Assembly (NCBI GenBank): GCA_031260385.1 | Contig: JAIRKB010000031.1 | Coordinates: forward strand, 1 to 6,788 | Length of the DNA: 6,788 nucleotides | Source: Propionibacteriaceae bacterium | GTDB taxonomy: Bacteria; Actinomycetota; Actinomycetes; Propionibacteriales; Propionibacteriaceae | Reading direction: 5' to 3' | Shown here: piece after piece, positions 1-5,982 of the stretch | How positions within the stretch are numbered: the stretch's first letter is position 1 | Layout: each line of letters starts with the position of its first letter | Program-made: the position numbers and the translations under genes | The notes under the pieces: generated by a model | What the model saw: the letters and a program-made list of their open reading frames with translations, nothing else | Told to the model about the DNA's origin: nothing | The model's database searches: none

Positions 1-1
1 G

Positions 2-1624
2 GTCGTACTAGATCCGGAACCGGACAAGCCAGCGAAGCCATCCCGCTCGCCATTGTTGAGCCTCGTCTTCTCCTTACTTGACTCCGTGCCGGGAGCAAAA
101 TCCCGTCTCGTCCTCGCGATCCTGGTGGCGGCTTGTGCCGCCGGGGCGGCCGTCGCCCTAATGGGTACATCCGGGTGGCTGATCTCCCGAGCCGCCGAAC
201 GACCCCCCTTCCTGGAACTGTCGATCGGCGCCGTCGGCGTGCGCTTCTTTGCGATCTCCCGCGCTGTCTTCCGCTACCTAGAACGCCTGGTCGGTCACCA
301 GGTGGCCTTGTCAATGCAATCCGCCTTGCGCTTGAAGACCTACCAGGCCCTCGCTCGTACCACCCTGCTCGGACGCAAACAAGGCGACCTTCTCGTCCGG
401 GTGGTCTCCGATGTCGCGGCCATCGAGGACATTATCGTGAGGATCGTCCAACCCTTCATCTCGGCTTCGCTAGTTGTGGCGATGGTCTGCGCCTTCCTGG
501 CTTCCTTCTCACCAACAGTCTCCCTAGTAGTCCTAATCTCCGCCATCATCGGTGGCCTGATCGTGCCCTGGCTCACTCAGCGGGTCTCCCTAGCGGCCGA
601 CCGCCAAGCCGTACCTCTACGTGGCGAACTAGGCGTGGTCACCCACGACCTAGCGCGCAATGCCATCGACCTGGCCGCCTATGGCGCCTTCACTCAGGCC
701 CTCACCAAAGCCAAGATCGTCGATCTAGCCTTGCGCAAGGTCGAGGAACGGGTCGCCTGGGCCAAGGGGATCGGTGCCGGCCTCCAGACCCTGGCTTCCG
801 GCCTCGGTTTCGTCGGGGGCCTATGGATTGGGGCGGTGGCTGTGGCGGCTGGCAACCTCGATCATACGATGTTAGCGGTCTTCGTCTTCATGCCGCTCGC
901 CCTACACGAGGTCTTCTCGACCTTCGCGCAAGCGGCCCAGAACTGGACTCGTGCTAAGGTCGCCTTGACGCGCGTTATGGCGATCCTCGACGCCGAACCA
1001 ATCGGCCAAGGGGACGTCGTAGTCCGCGATGTCGGCGAGGAGCCGAGCCTATACTGCCAGAATCTGGCGATCGGTTGGCCCGGCCACGAACCAGTGGCCA
1101 GCGGGCTCAGCCTGGATCTCGCCGCCGGTCAAGCGATCGGCGTGATGGGCCCCTCAGGGGCCGGTAAGACCACCCTAGCGGCGACGATCATGGGCCTGAT
1201 TCCGCCGGTCGGTGGCGAGTTGGTCACCACCGGTCGGGTCGGTTACCTCGCCCAGGACGCCCATATCTTCACTACGACGATCGCTGAGAACGTCCGGATT
1301 GGCAACAAGGACGCTAGTGACGAAGCCGTACTAACGGCCCTAGCCGAAGCCGGATTGAACATGCCTCTCGATCGCGAGGTCGGCGAAATGGGAGTCGGGT
1401 TGTCCGGTGGCGAGGTCCGCCGCCTAGCCCTCGCCCGTCTCTTCGCCGGTGACTATCGCTTGCTCATCCTCGACGAGCCCACCGAACACCTCGACCGAGA
1501 AACCGCCGAAACCCTGATGGACGAAGTCTTCGCCGGCGTCGCCCATCGCCCCGTGCTCGTAGTCTCCCACGACGAAACCGTCGCCGCCCGCTGCGACCAA
1601 GTCCTCACCATCACCCACGATTAG
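2..1624 (+). CDS. cydC: Thiol reductant ABC exporter, CydC half (3' end of probable fused cydDC), 5' partial
   Basis: This is the CydC-type half of the heterodimeric inner-membrane ABC exporter that moves cysteine/glutathione outward and is needed to assemble cytochrome bd oxidase. Numbering from the TTG at 53, hydrophobic helices lie at about 19-41 and 53-75, then around 130-173 and 240-290, giving six. The stretch with P51-P52, R64, R74-Y75-L76-E77-R78 and H82 is typical of CydC. The ATPase domain has Walker A G366-T373, Q-loop Q401, signature L450-S451-G452-G453-E454, Walker B L470-D474 with catalytic E475, and H-loop H506. The TTG at 53 has no visible ribosome-binding site, and the frame stays open back to base 2. 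The upstream residues V-V-L-D read like the last strand of another ABC ATPase, followed by a charged, proline-rich linker, so I infer a CydDC fusion as known in some actinobacteria. If it is not fused, the gene starts at 53. Family call very sure; fusion probable. Confidence 0.93.
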   Translation, partial: VVLDPEPDKPAKPSRSPLLSLVFSLLDSVPGAKSRLVLAILVAACAAGAAVALMGTSGWLISRAAERPPFLELSIGAVGVRFFAISRAVFRYLERLVGHQVALSMQSALRLKTYQALARTTLLGRKQGDLLVRVVSDVAAIEDIIVRIVQPFISASLVVAMVCAFLASFSPTVSLVVLISAIIGGLIVPWLTQRVSLAADRQAVPLRGELGVVTHDLARNAIDLAAYGAFTQALTKAKIVDLALRKVEERVAWAKGIGAGLQTLASGLGFVGGLWIGAVAVAAGNLDHTMLAVFVFMPLALHEVFSTFAQAAQNWTRAKVALTRVMAILDAEPIGQGDVVVRDVGEEPSLYCQNLAIGWPGHEPVASGLSLDLAAGQAIGVMGPSGAGKTTLAATIMGLIPPVGGELVTTGRVGYLAQDAHIFTTTIAENVRIGNKDASDEAVLTALAEAGLNMPLDREVGEMGVGLSGGEVRRLALARLFAGDYRLLILDEPTEHLDRETAETLMDEVFAGVAHRPVLVVSHDETVAARCDQVLTITHD

Positions 1625-1631
1625 CCTGGAC

Positions 1632-1677
1632 ATATTTGGCGGTAACTAGGTGTTTTTACCCACTTACCGCCAAATAT
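1632..1677. other. Stem-loop just after the cydC stop
   Basis: A 14-bp perfect inverted repeat with an 18-nt loop begins eight bases after the cydC stop codon. As RNA it could form a strong hairpin that ends or protects the cydDC transcript. No T-tract follows, so it is not a canonical intrinsic terminator. It is the left arm of the 144-bp element. Confidence 0.5.
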
Positions 1678-1720
1678 ACGATCAGCGAAATGGCTATTTC
1701 TAGGTGTTATACATTCGGTA

Positions 1721-1750
1721 GTGAAATATTCGTGGCGGTAAGTGTATGAT
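1721..1750 (+). promoter_or_regulatory. Candidate promoter of the ATPase gene inside the palindromic element
   Basis: TATGAT at 1745-1750 matches the -10 consensus at 5 of 6 positions. GTGAAA at 1721-1726 matches TTGACA at 4 of 6 with an 18-nt spacer. Transcription would begin near 1757. The core repeat at 1733-1741 falls in the spacer and the core at 1760-1768 falls just after the start point, where a repressor would block polymerase. This is inferred from sequence only. Confidence 0.4.
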
Positions 1751-1775
1751 TTGACCTAGTTACCGCCAAATATGC

Positions 1776-1780
1776 GAAGG
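1776..1780 (+). promoter_or_regulatory. Ribosome-binding site GAAGG for the ATPase
   Basis: GAAGG lies 8 nt before the TTG at 1789 (AAGGA, 1777-1781, gives 7 nt). It supports TTG as the start and lies just outside the right arm of the palindromic element. Confidence 0.65.
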
Positions 1781-1788
1781 ATTGTCTG

Positions 1789-3198
1789 TTGAAGATCATT
1801 GGTCGGAAAGACGAACTGAGTCAGCTGGATGCGTACCAGCGATCGGGTAAACCAGAGTTCCTTGTGGTCTATGGGCGTCGGCGGGTTGGCAAAACCTTTC
1901 TCATTCGTGAGTGGGCCAACAATGAGTTCTTCTTCACCCATACCGGGTTGGCTCAGGGAGGAACTGATCTCCAGCTAGCCGAGTTCAACAAATCACTTCG
2001 GAGGGTTCGGGGCGAGGATCATCGGCCAGCCAAGGATTGGTTTGAAGCGTTTGATTGCTTACGGGAGTACATCGAGCAATCTGAACCAGGGCGCAAGGTG
2101 TTGTTCATTGACGAACTGCCTTGGATGGATAGTCGAAAGTCCTTCCTACTTCCGGCTTTGGAACACTTTTGGAATGGTTGGGCCTCGAGCCGGGCGGATG
2201 TTTTTTTGATCGTGTGCGGTTCGGCAACTTCTTGGGTCGTTAGTAAGTTACTCCAAGACAAGGGCGGTTTCTACGGGAGAGTAACCGGGCGCTTGCTAGT
2301 CAAGCCATTTTCGCTGGGAGAGTGTGAGGCGTATTACCGGGAAGCTGGCATTGTCTTCAGCCGGTATCAGATGGTTGAAAGCTACATGATCTTTGGGGGC
2401 ATTCCCTACTACCTGAGCTTGATGAGGAAAGAACTCGGTTTCTCACAAAATGTTGATCGCCTGTGCTTTAGTGAGGCCGGAGCTTTACGTGATGAGTACG
2501 AGTTGCTCTACCGCTCACTTTTCCGTAACCCAGAAGGGCATATGGCGGTTGTAGCGGCATTAGCTACCAGACAGGTTGGGTTAACCCGAGAGGCCTTACT
2601 GAAAGGTTCCGGACTGACTGACGGTGGTGGTTTTACAAGGGTGCTTCGAGAACTGGAGTTAAGTGGTTTCATTCGGCGTTATGTCTCCTATGGGAAGAAG
2701 ACTCGAGACGCGCTTTACCAGTTGATCGATCCGTTCACGCTTTTCCATCTGCGTTTTATCAAAGACTCCGGGCCGGACGAAAGATTCTGGGCGGCCTACA
2801 CTGATGACGGCGGTCACCGAGCCTGGACGGGCTATGCCTTTGAGCAAGTCGCTCTAGCCCATATCGATCAAATCAAAGCCCGGCTGAAGATCAGTGGTGT
2901 GCTGACGCGGCAATACTCCTGGCGGAGTACGAAAGCCAAGCCCGGCGTGCAAATCGATCTAATAATCGACCGGAATGACGGGGTAACGAATCTATGCGAG
3001 ATGAAGTATTGCCGGGATGAGTATGAGATTGATGGCGCGTATGAAAAGCAACTGCGGCGGCGCCTAGAGGTTTTCCGCCGTGAAACCGGCACCAAAGCCG
3101 CCCTACATACCACTCTCGTCACAACCTATGGTTTGGTGCGAAACGGGTATGCCGCTCAGGTTCAGTCAGAGGTGACGATGGAGGATCTGTTCGGGTAA
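1789..3198 (+). CDS. AAA+ family ATPase (ATPase_2/DUF234 type) with nuclease-like C-terminus
   Basis: This protein of 469 residues matches the usual size and plan of the orphan ATPases that join an archaeal-ATPase domain to a DUF234 C-terminus. The N-terminus I-G-R-K-x-E-L is characteristic. Walker A is G29-R30-R31-R32-V33-G34-K35-T36, Walker B ends at D108-E109 (followed by L-P-W), and a sensor-like C-G-S-A-T lies at 143-147. A middle region around 260-310 resembles a winged helix. Near the end, D390 then E404-M405-K406 fit a PD-(D/E)XK nuclease pattern. The start is TTG with GAAGG 8 nt upstream. No cognate partner gene is next to it. Sampled lines give about 43-55% GC against 67% in a sampled cydC line, suggesting acquisition. 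The cellular role of this family is not established; mobile-element or defence-related roles are guesses. Family call sure, function unknown. Confidence 0.9.
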   Translation: MKIIGRKDELSQLDAYQRSGKPEFLVVYGRRRVGKTFLIREWANNEFFFTHTGLAQGGTDLQLAEFNKSLRRVRGEDHRPAKDWFEAFDCLREYIEQSEPGRKVLFIDELPWMDSRKSFLLPALEHFWNGWASSRADVFLIVCGSATSWVVSKLLQDKGGFYGRVTGRLLVKPFSLGECEAYYREAGIVFSRYQMVESYMIFGGIPYYLSLMRKELGFSQNVDRLCFSEAGALRDEYELLYRSLFRNPEGHMAVVAALATRQVGLTREALLKGSGLTDGGGFTRVLRELELSGFIRRYVSYGKKTRDALYQLIDPFTLFHLRFIKDSGPDERFWAAYTDDGGHRAWTGYAFEQVALAHIDQIKARLKISGVLTRQYSWRSTKAKPGVQIDLIIDRNDGVTNLCEMKYCRDEYEIDGAYEKQLRRRLEVFRRETGTKAALHTTLVTTYGLVRNGYAAQVQSEVTMEDLFG

Positions 3199-3207
3199 CC
3201 CGCCTAA

Positions 3208-3287
3208 CGGGAGGCAGTGGGACTAGCCTCGCCACCCACTTAGCGGGAGGCACTGTGACCATCCTCGCCACCCACCAAGCGGGAGGC
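3208..3287. repeat. 36-bp tandem repeat, two full copies plus the start of a third
   Basis: Units 3208-3243 and 3244-3279 share CGGGAGGCA at one end and CTCGCCACCCAC near the other. A third partial unit (CGGGAGGC) covers 3280-3287. Because 36 bp equals 12 codons, the repeat stays in frame with the leftward methyltransferase gene and overlaps its last codons and 3' flank. Read leftward, each copy begins A-S-R, followed by TTG (Leu), TAA and TAG in turn. Confidence 0.85.
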
Positions 3288-4460
3288 GACAATCATCTTC
3301 GACCCGCCCGGGGTCGGGGTGAGAATTACAGTGGTGGAATTTGGGCCCTTTAGTTGGAGGCGGCGGCGTAACGCAGCGGGGTCGATGTCTAGCCCGCGGA
3401 CCTTTATCTCCATCACGCCGATCTGGTGATCCTTCGCCCAGGCCCGCAGGGCTTTCTCTGAATAGTCCAAGACCTCGACTACGGCGAAGGCGGTCGCGAA
3501 GGGGGTTTCGACTAGTTCGTCGCCACTGAGGTAAGCGATATTGGGAGCCAGGGGGTGGGCCTGAAGCAGCCAGGTCAAGTGACCGATCGCTTGGGCGCGG
3601 ATGATCGCCGGATCGGGTTCATAGAGGTAGGCGCCGATCGGTCCGAGGGGAGGCAGGGAACCCCCGGCGGTGAGGGTGTGGGGTTGGTCGGCCAAGACGA
3701 CGGCCTCGCGCTGGCCGGTCGATCGCCCAGACCACAAGCTCGTCTCCACGAGGTCGCCACGCTCGGAGACCCAGGCGACATTGGCCCTAGTCGGCAAGAG
3801 GTTACGGGGGAAACCGGGGGCGAGTTTGGCGACCACCCACCCGCGCGAACGCTTGGTCAGAGCGCTAACGAACTCCCAAGAGGGGCTGAGATCGCCGATC
3901 TGCCAGGAACGACCGGCCGGGGTCCGCCGGGCGGGGTCGAGGAAGATGGCGGTCTGCTCGTCGATTAGCCAGTCGGTGAGATCGAGGTCTTCGATCGCAC
4001 TGGTGAGCACAGTCGGCGACTGAGACGGAAACTGGCGGTCTTGGAGCAGGTTGGCTTCAGCGAAGATGGCGACCACCGGGTCGCGTTCGACACCGATCAC
4101 CGCTAACCCAGCCCGCTGGCAAGCCAAGGCGTCAATCCCGAGCCCACAGCCAGCATCAACCACCCGGGCGATCCGGGCTTGGACAAGGCGTTCCGCTCGC
4201 CACAGCGCCACCGCCCAGCGGGTAGCCTGCTCCAAGCCGTCGTGGGTTAAGAAGAGTTTGCTCGCCAAGTCCCCGAGTTTGCTTACCGCTCGCCGCCGCA
4301 GATATTCCAGATCGAGTACGGCAGCGGCTTGGTCGGCGGACAAGGTGCGACGTAAGGCCGTACCAGCCGCCAAAGACGAGGGATCATCGAGGGTCCGCGC
4401 CCAGAGCAAGGGGGGTTCGGCCTCCGGCGAGACCAACCAACGAGCAAGCGCTACCTCCAT
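3240..4460 (-). CDS. Class I SAM-dependent methyltransferase with THUMP-like domain
   Basis: This 406-residue protein resembles the actinobacterial class I methyltransferases with a C-terminal THUMP-like domain. The N-terminal 95 residues are helical and include L-R-R-R-A-V-S-K-L-G and D-G-L-E-Q-A-T-R, family hallmarks as I recall them. The SAM-binding motif I is V100-V101-D102-A103-G104-C105-G106-L107-G108, and the acidic end of the next strand is G-V-E-R-D. The motif IV region is D175-P176-A177-R178-R179. The C-terminal part (about 280-395) holds E-I-K-V-R-G and the final G-G-S-K-M-I-V-A-S-R. THUMP domains bind RNA, so an RNA substrate is likely, but the real target is unknown. The start is ATG at 4460; a TGA lies in frame two codons upstream, so it cannot extend. 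No good ribosome-binding site is visible. The last 12 residues come from the 36-bp repeat and look like an added tail. It converges on the ATPase gene with a 41-bp gap. Confidence 0.9.
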   Translation of the reverse strand: MEVALARWLVSPEAEPPLLWARTLDDPSSLAAGTALRRTLSADQAAAVLDLEYLRRRAVSKLGDLASKLFLTHDGLEQATRWAVALWRAERLVQARIARVVDAGCGLGIDALACQRAGLAVIGVERDPVVAIFAEANLLQDRQFPSQSPTVLTSAIEDLDLTDWLIDEQTAIFLDPARRTPAGRSWQIGDLSPSWEFVSALTKRSRGWVVAKLAPGFPRNLLPTRANVAWVSERGDLVETSLWSGRSTGQREAVVLADQPHTLTAGGSLPPLGPIGAYLYEPDPAIIRAQAIGHLTWLLQAHPLAPNIAYLSGDELVETPFATAFAVVEVLDYSEKALRAWAKDHQIGVMEIKVRGLDIDPAALRRRLQLKGPNSTTVILTPTPGGSKMIVASRLVGGEDGHSASR

Positions 4461-4519
4461 AAGTCAACTTTGCCATAGGACGGGATTATTCGGCCAACCC
4501 ACTGCCGTACTATGTACTC
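4461..4519. promoter_or_regulatory. Divergent intergenic region with candidate leaderless promoter (-10 at 4508-4513)
   Basis: These 59 bases must carry the starts of both the leftward methyltransferase and the rightward MaoC-like gene. For the rightward gene, TACTAT at 4508-4513 fits TAnnnT and ends 6 nt before ATG 4520, so transcription would begin at or next to the start codon. No ribosome-binding site is present. The box sits in the near-palindrome GTAC-TAT-GTAC (4507-4517), which could bind a regulator. I see no convincing -35 box, and no clear promoter for the leftward gene. Confidence 0.45.
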
Positions 4520-4987
4520 ATGACTATGTGGTTTGAGGACTTCCACGTCGGGGATCACTTGGAATCTGGGGATGAGATTGAGATCACCGCGGAGGGGATC
4601 ATTGCCTTCGCGCGCGCCTACGACCCTCAACCAGCCCATCTTGGCGAACCGGGGGCCGCCGTCCACCTGTCAGCCTTGGCCGCCTCGGGGTGGCATACGG
4701 CGGCGATCACCATGCGCCTGCTCACCCAGTTGGGGGTGGTTGGCCCGGTCGGCCTGGAGGTTAACCTGACCTGGCCGACCCCCGCGCGGCCTGGCGACCG
4801 CCTCCGCGTCGAGGTTGTCGTCACCTCCAAACGCGAGTCCAACTCCAAACCCGATCGCGGGATTGTGGAGCTTCGCTACGACACGGTCAACCAGTTTGGG
4901 GAGGTACGGCAGCGGACCCGGGCGATGATCATGGCTTGGCGCCGCCGCTCGACGGCTAGTTGGCCAGGGGCGCGTACGGCACTTTAG
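4520..4987 (+). CDS. MaoC-like hot-dog fold dehydratase
   Basis: This 155-residue protein is of single hot-dog domain size and belongs to the MaoC/R-hydratase-like family. F-x-D-F-x-V-G-D at 5-12 opens the domain. The hydratase-type segment A29-F30-A31-R32 to D35-P36-Q37-P38-A39-H40 contains the Asp/His pair expected for water addition to an enoyl thioester. S56-G57-W58-H59-T60 begins the hot-dog helix, R90-P91-G92-D93 follows, and N124-Q125-x-G127-E128 marks a late strand. Members act on enoyl-CoA or related thioesters; the true substrate cannot be told here. The last 15 or so residues look like a loose tail. The start is ATG 4520, although ATG 4526 is also possible. pheA follows after 49 bp on the same strand. 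Confident for the family, not for the reaction. Confidence 0.9.
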   Translation: MTMWFEDFHVGDHLESGDEIEITAEGIIAFARAYDPQPAHLGEPGAAVHLSALAASGWHTAAITMRLLTQLGVVGPVGLEVNLTWPTPARPGDRLRVEVVVTSKRESNSKPDRGIVELRYDTVNQFGEVRQRTRAMIMAWRRRSTASWPGARTAL

Positions 4988-5023
4988 TGTCGCGTTTGGG
5001 AACCGGAGGCCTGGCAAGGGCGC

Positions 5024-5029
5024 TAGGCT
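5024..5029 (+). promoter_or_regulatory. Candidate -10 box of pheA (leaderless start)
   Basis: TAGGCT ends 7 nt before ATG 5037, the spacing seen for leaderless actinobacterial transcripts. The nearest purine-rich stretches (GGAGG at 5005-5009, AAGGG at 5016-5020) are too far from the ATG to be normal ribosome-binding sites. No well-spaced -35 box is seen. Confidence 0.4.
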
Positions 5030-5036
5030 TGATCCC

Positions 5037-5942
5037 ATGCTCGGATACTTTGGCCCACAAGGCACCTTCACCCATCAGGCTCTCCTTTCGCTCCAGATCG
5101 ACGAAGAGGAGCGTCCCTTCCCGTCGGTGGGCGCGACCCTAGAGGCTGTGCGCAGCGGGATCGTCCGGGCCGGACTCGTACCAATCGAAAACTCGGTCGA
5201 AGGTGGGGTGTCGGCGACGATCGATAACCTGGCCGAAGGCGAGCCCTTGCAGATCATGGCTGAGGTTCTGTTGCCGGTCAGTTTCGGGATGTACGCTCGT
5301 CCGGGCACGACCCTAGCGGACATCCGCAAGATCATCACCCATCCCCATGCCGCCGCCCAGGTGCGCGGTTGGGTGGCGGAGAACCTGCCAGAAGCGGCGA
5401 TGACCGAGCAAGGGTCCACCGCCGCTGCGGCCGCCGAAGTCTCCCACCCCGAGTCGCCTTATGACGCCGCGATCTGCGCTCAGGTGGCGGGGGAGCTCTA
5501 TGGCTTGGTGCCCCTGGCGATCGATATCGCCGACAATGCCGACGCGGTGACCCGCTTTATCCTGGTCTCTCGGCCTTTCCCCCCGAGCGCCCCGACTGGG
5601 CATGACAAGACCTCGGTGGTGGTCCACCACCACGCTGACCACTCTGGCACCCTGATGGAGACCTTGCAGCAGTTCGCTCTGCGCGGGGTCAACCTCTGCC
5701 GGATAGAGTCACGGCCCGAGAAAGACAAGATGGGGAATTATTACTTCTCGATCGATGCCCTCGGCCATATCCACGAGCGACGGATCCGCGAAGCCCTCAC
5801 CAGCCTCCATCGGACCTGCCGGGAGGTGACCTTCTTAGGCTCCTATCCCCGGGCCGACAAGGTGGTCCAGCCCGCCGAAGCGGGGACAACTGACACAGAC
5901 TTCGAGCGGGCGGATCGCTGGCTGGAAACAATTCTCTACTAG
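5037..5942 (+). CDS. pheA: Prephenate dehydratase
   Basis: PheA converts prephenate to phenylpyruvate, losing water and CO2, in cytosolic phenylalanine synthesis. The protein has 301 residues, usual for a monofunctional enzyme with no chorismate mutase domain in front. The catalytic domain begins at once with G-Y-F-G-P-Q-G-T-F-T-H. It carries the conserved E-N-S-V-E-G-G-V near 47-54 and the T172-R173-F174 motif needed for activity. The ACT domain starts near D-K-T-S around 192 and holds S203-G204-T205-L206 (a variant of the GALV motif) and E224-S225-R226-P227, both linked to phenylalanine binding. Feedback inhibition by phenylalanine is therefore expected. G-S-Y-P-R-A-D near the end is typical of actinobacterial enzymes. 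The ATG at 5037 agrees with the family N-terminus. It lies between a MaoC-like gene and a kinase gene with no other aromatic pathway gene in view. Confidence 0.97.
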   Translation: MLGYFGPQGTFTHQALLSLQIDEEERPFPSVGATLEAVRSGIVRAGLVPIENSVEGGVSATIDNLAEGEPLQIMAEVLLPVSFGMYARPGTTLADIRKIITHPHAAAQVRGWVAENLPEAAMTEQGSTAAAAAEVSHPESPYDAAICAQVAGELYGLVPLAIDIADNADAVTRFILVSRPFPPSAPTGHDKTSVVVHHHADHSGTLMETLQQFALRGVNLCRIESRPEKDKMGNYYFSIDALGHIHERRIREALTSLHRTCREVTFLGSYPRADKVVQPAEAGTTDTDFERADRWLETILY

Positions 5943-5953
5943 GGCTGGTGCAC

Positions 5954-5976
5954 TAGGCTGGGGCTAAGCAAAGGGG
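5954..5976 (+). promoter_or_regulatory. Candidate -10 box and ribosome-binding site of the kinase gene
   Basis: TAGGCT at 5954-5959 repeats the box seen before pheA, here 23 nt before the start codon. AAAGGGG at 5970-5976 lies 6 nt before ATG 5983 and is a good ribosome-binding site, so this message would have a short leader. No clear -35 box is seen, so the kinase may instead be read from upstream. Confidence 0.45.
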
Positions 5977-5982
5977 CAAGAT

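Larger units (their letters stand above)
1631..1774. repeat. 144-bp palindromic element with four TTACCGCCA cores
   Basis: Bases 1631-1678 and the reverse complement of 1727-1774 agree at about 38 of 48 positions by eye. The outer 21 bp (1631-1651 against 1754-1774) are perfect and so is an inner 11-bp block (1661-1671 against 1734-1744). The centre, 1679-1726, is also 48 nt. Each arm is itself palindromic: the core TTACCGCCA occurs at 1637-1645 (reverse), 1664-1672 (forward), 1733-1741 (reverse) and 1760-1768 (forward), with an 18-nt gap within both pairs. In the left arm the pairing reaches 14 perfect bp (1632-1645 with 1664-1677). The centre has a small GAAAT/ATTTC hairpin (1687-1700), and CTAGGTGTT is repeated at 1646-1654 and 1700-1708. 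The region is AT-richer than the flanking genes. It could be a paired operator, a REP/MITE-like repeat, or the end of an inserted unit. No target-site duplication is visible at its edges. Confidence 0.88.

Noticed and set aside
1..81. Frame +1 tail as the end of a separate cydD overlapping cydC
   Set aside because: Its residues do not resemble the end of an ABC ATPase, whereas the CydC frame upstream of base 53 does. It cannot be fully excluded without upstream sequence.
133..957. Long open frame (274 codons) inside cydC
   Set aside because: It is rich in Arg, Pro and Gly, has no family resemblance, and is the out-of-frame shadow of a well-supported CydC domain.
1690..1749. 19-codon open frame in the centre of the palindromic element
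   Set aside because: There is no ribosome-binding site, and its 3' part is dictated by the repeat arm.
1625..1780. Complete insertion sequence or CRISPR array
   Set aside because: There is no transposase, no visible target-site duplication, and the repeats are inverted and divergent rather than regularly spaced identical direct repeats with unique spacers.
3198..3240. Intrinsic terminator between the convergent ATPase and methyltransferase genes
   Set aside because: The short CCCG/CGGG (3199-3211) and GAGGC/GCCTC pairings are weak and lack a T-tract on either strand.
4512..4523. Tiny ATG...TGA frame overlapping the start of the MaoC-like gene
   Set aside because: It has three codons, no ribosome-binding site, and overlaps the probable -10 box.
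3555..4536. Rightward open frames opposite the methyltransferase
   Set aside because: They are antisense to a gene with clear SAM-binding motifs and read as low-complexity shadows of high-GC DNA.
5615..5631. GGTGGTGG-T-CCACCACC palindrome in pheA
   Set aside because: It simply encodes V-V-V-H-H-H at the start of the ACT domain, and a one-base loop cannot form a hairpin.
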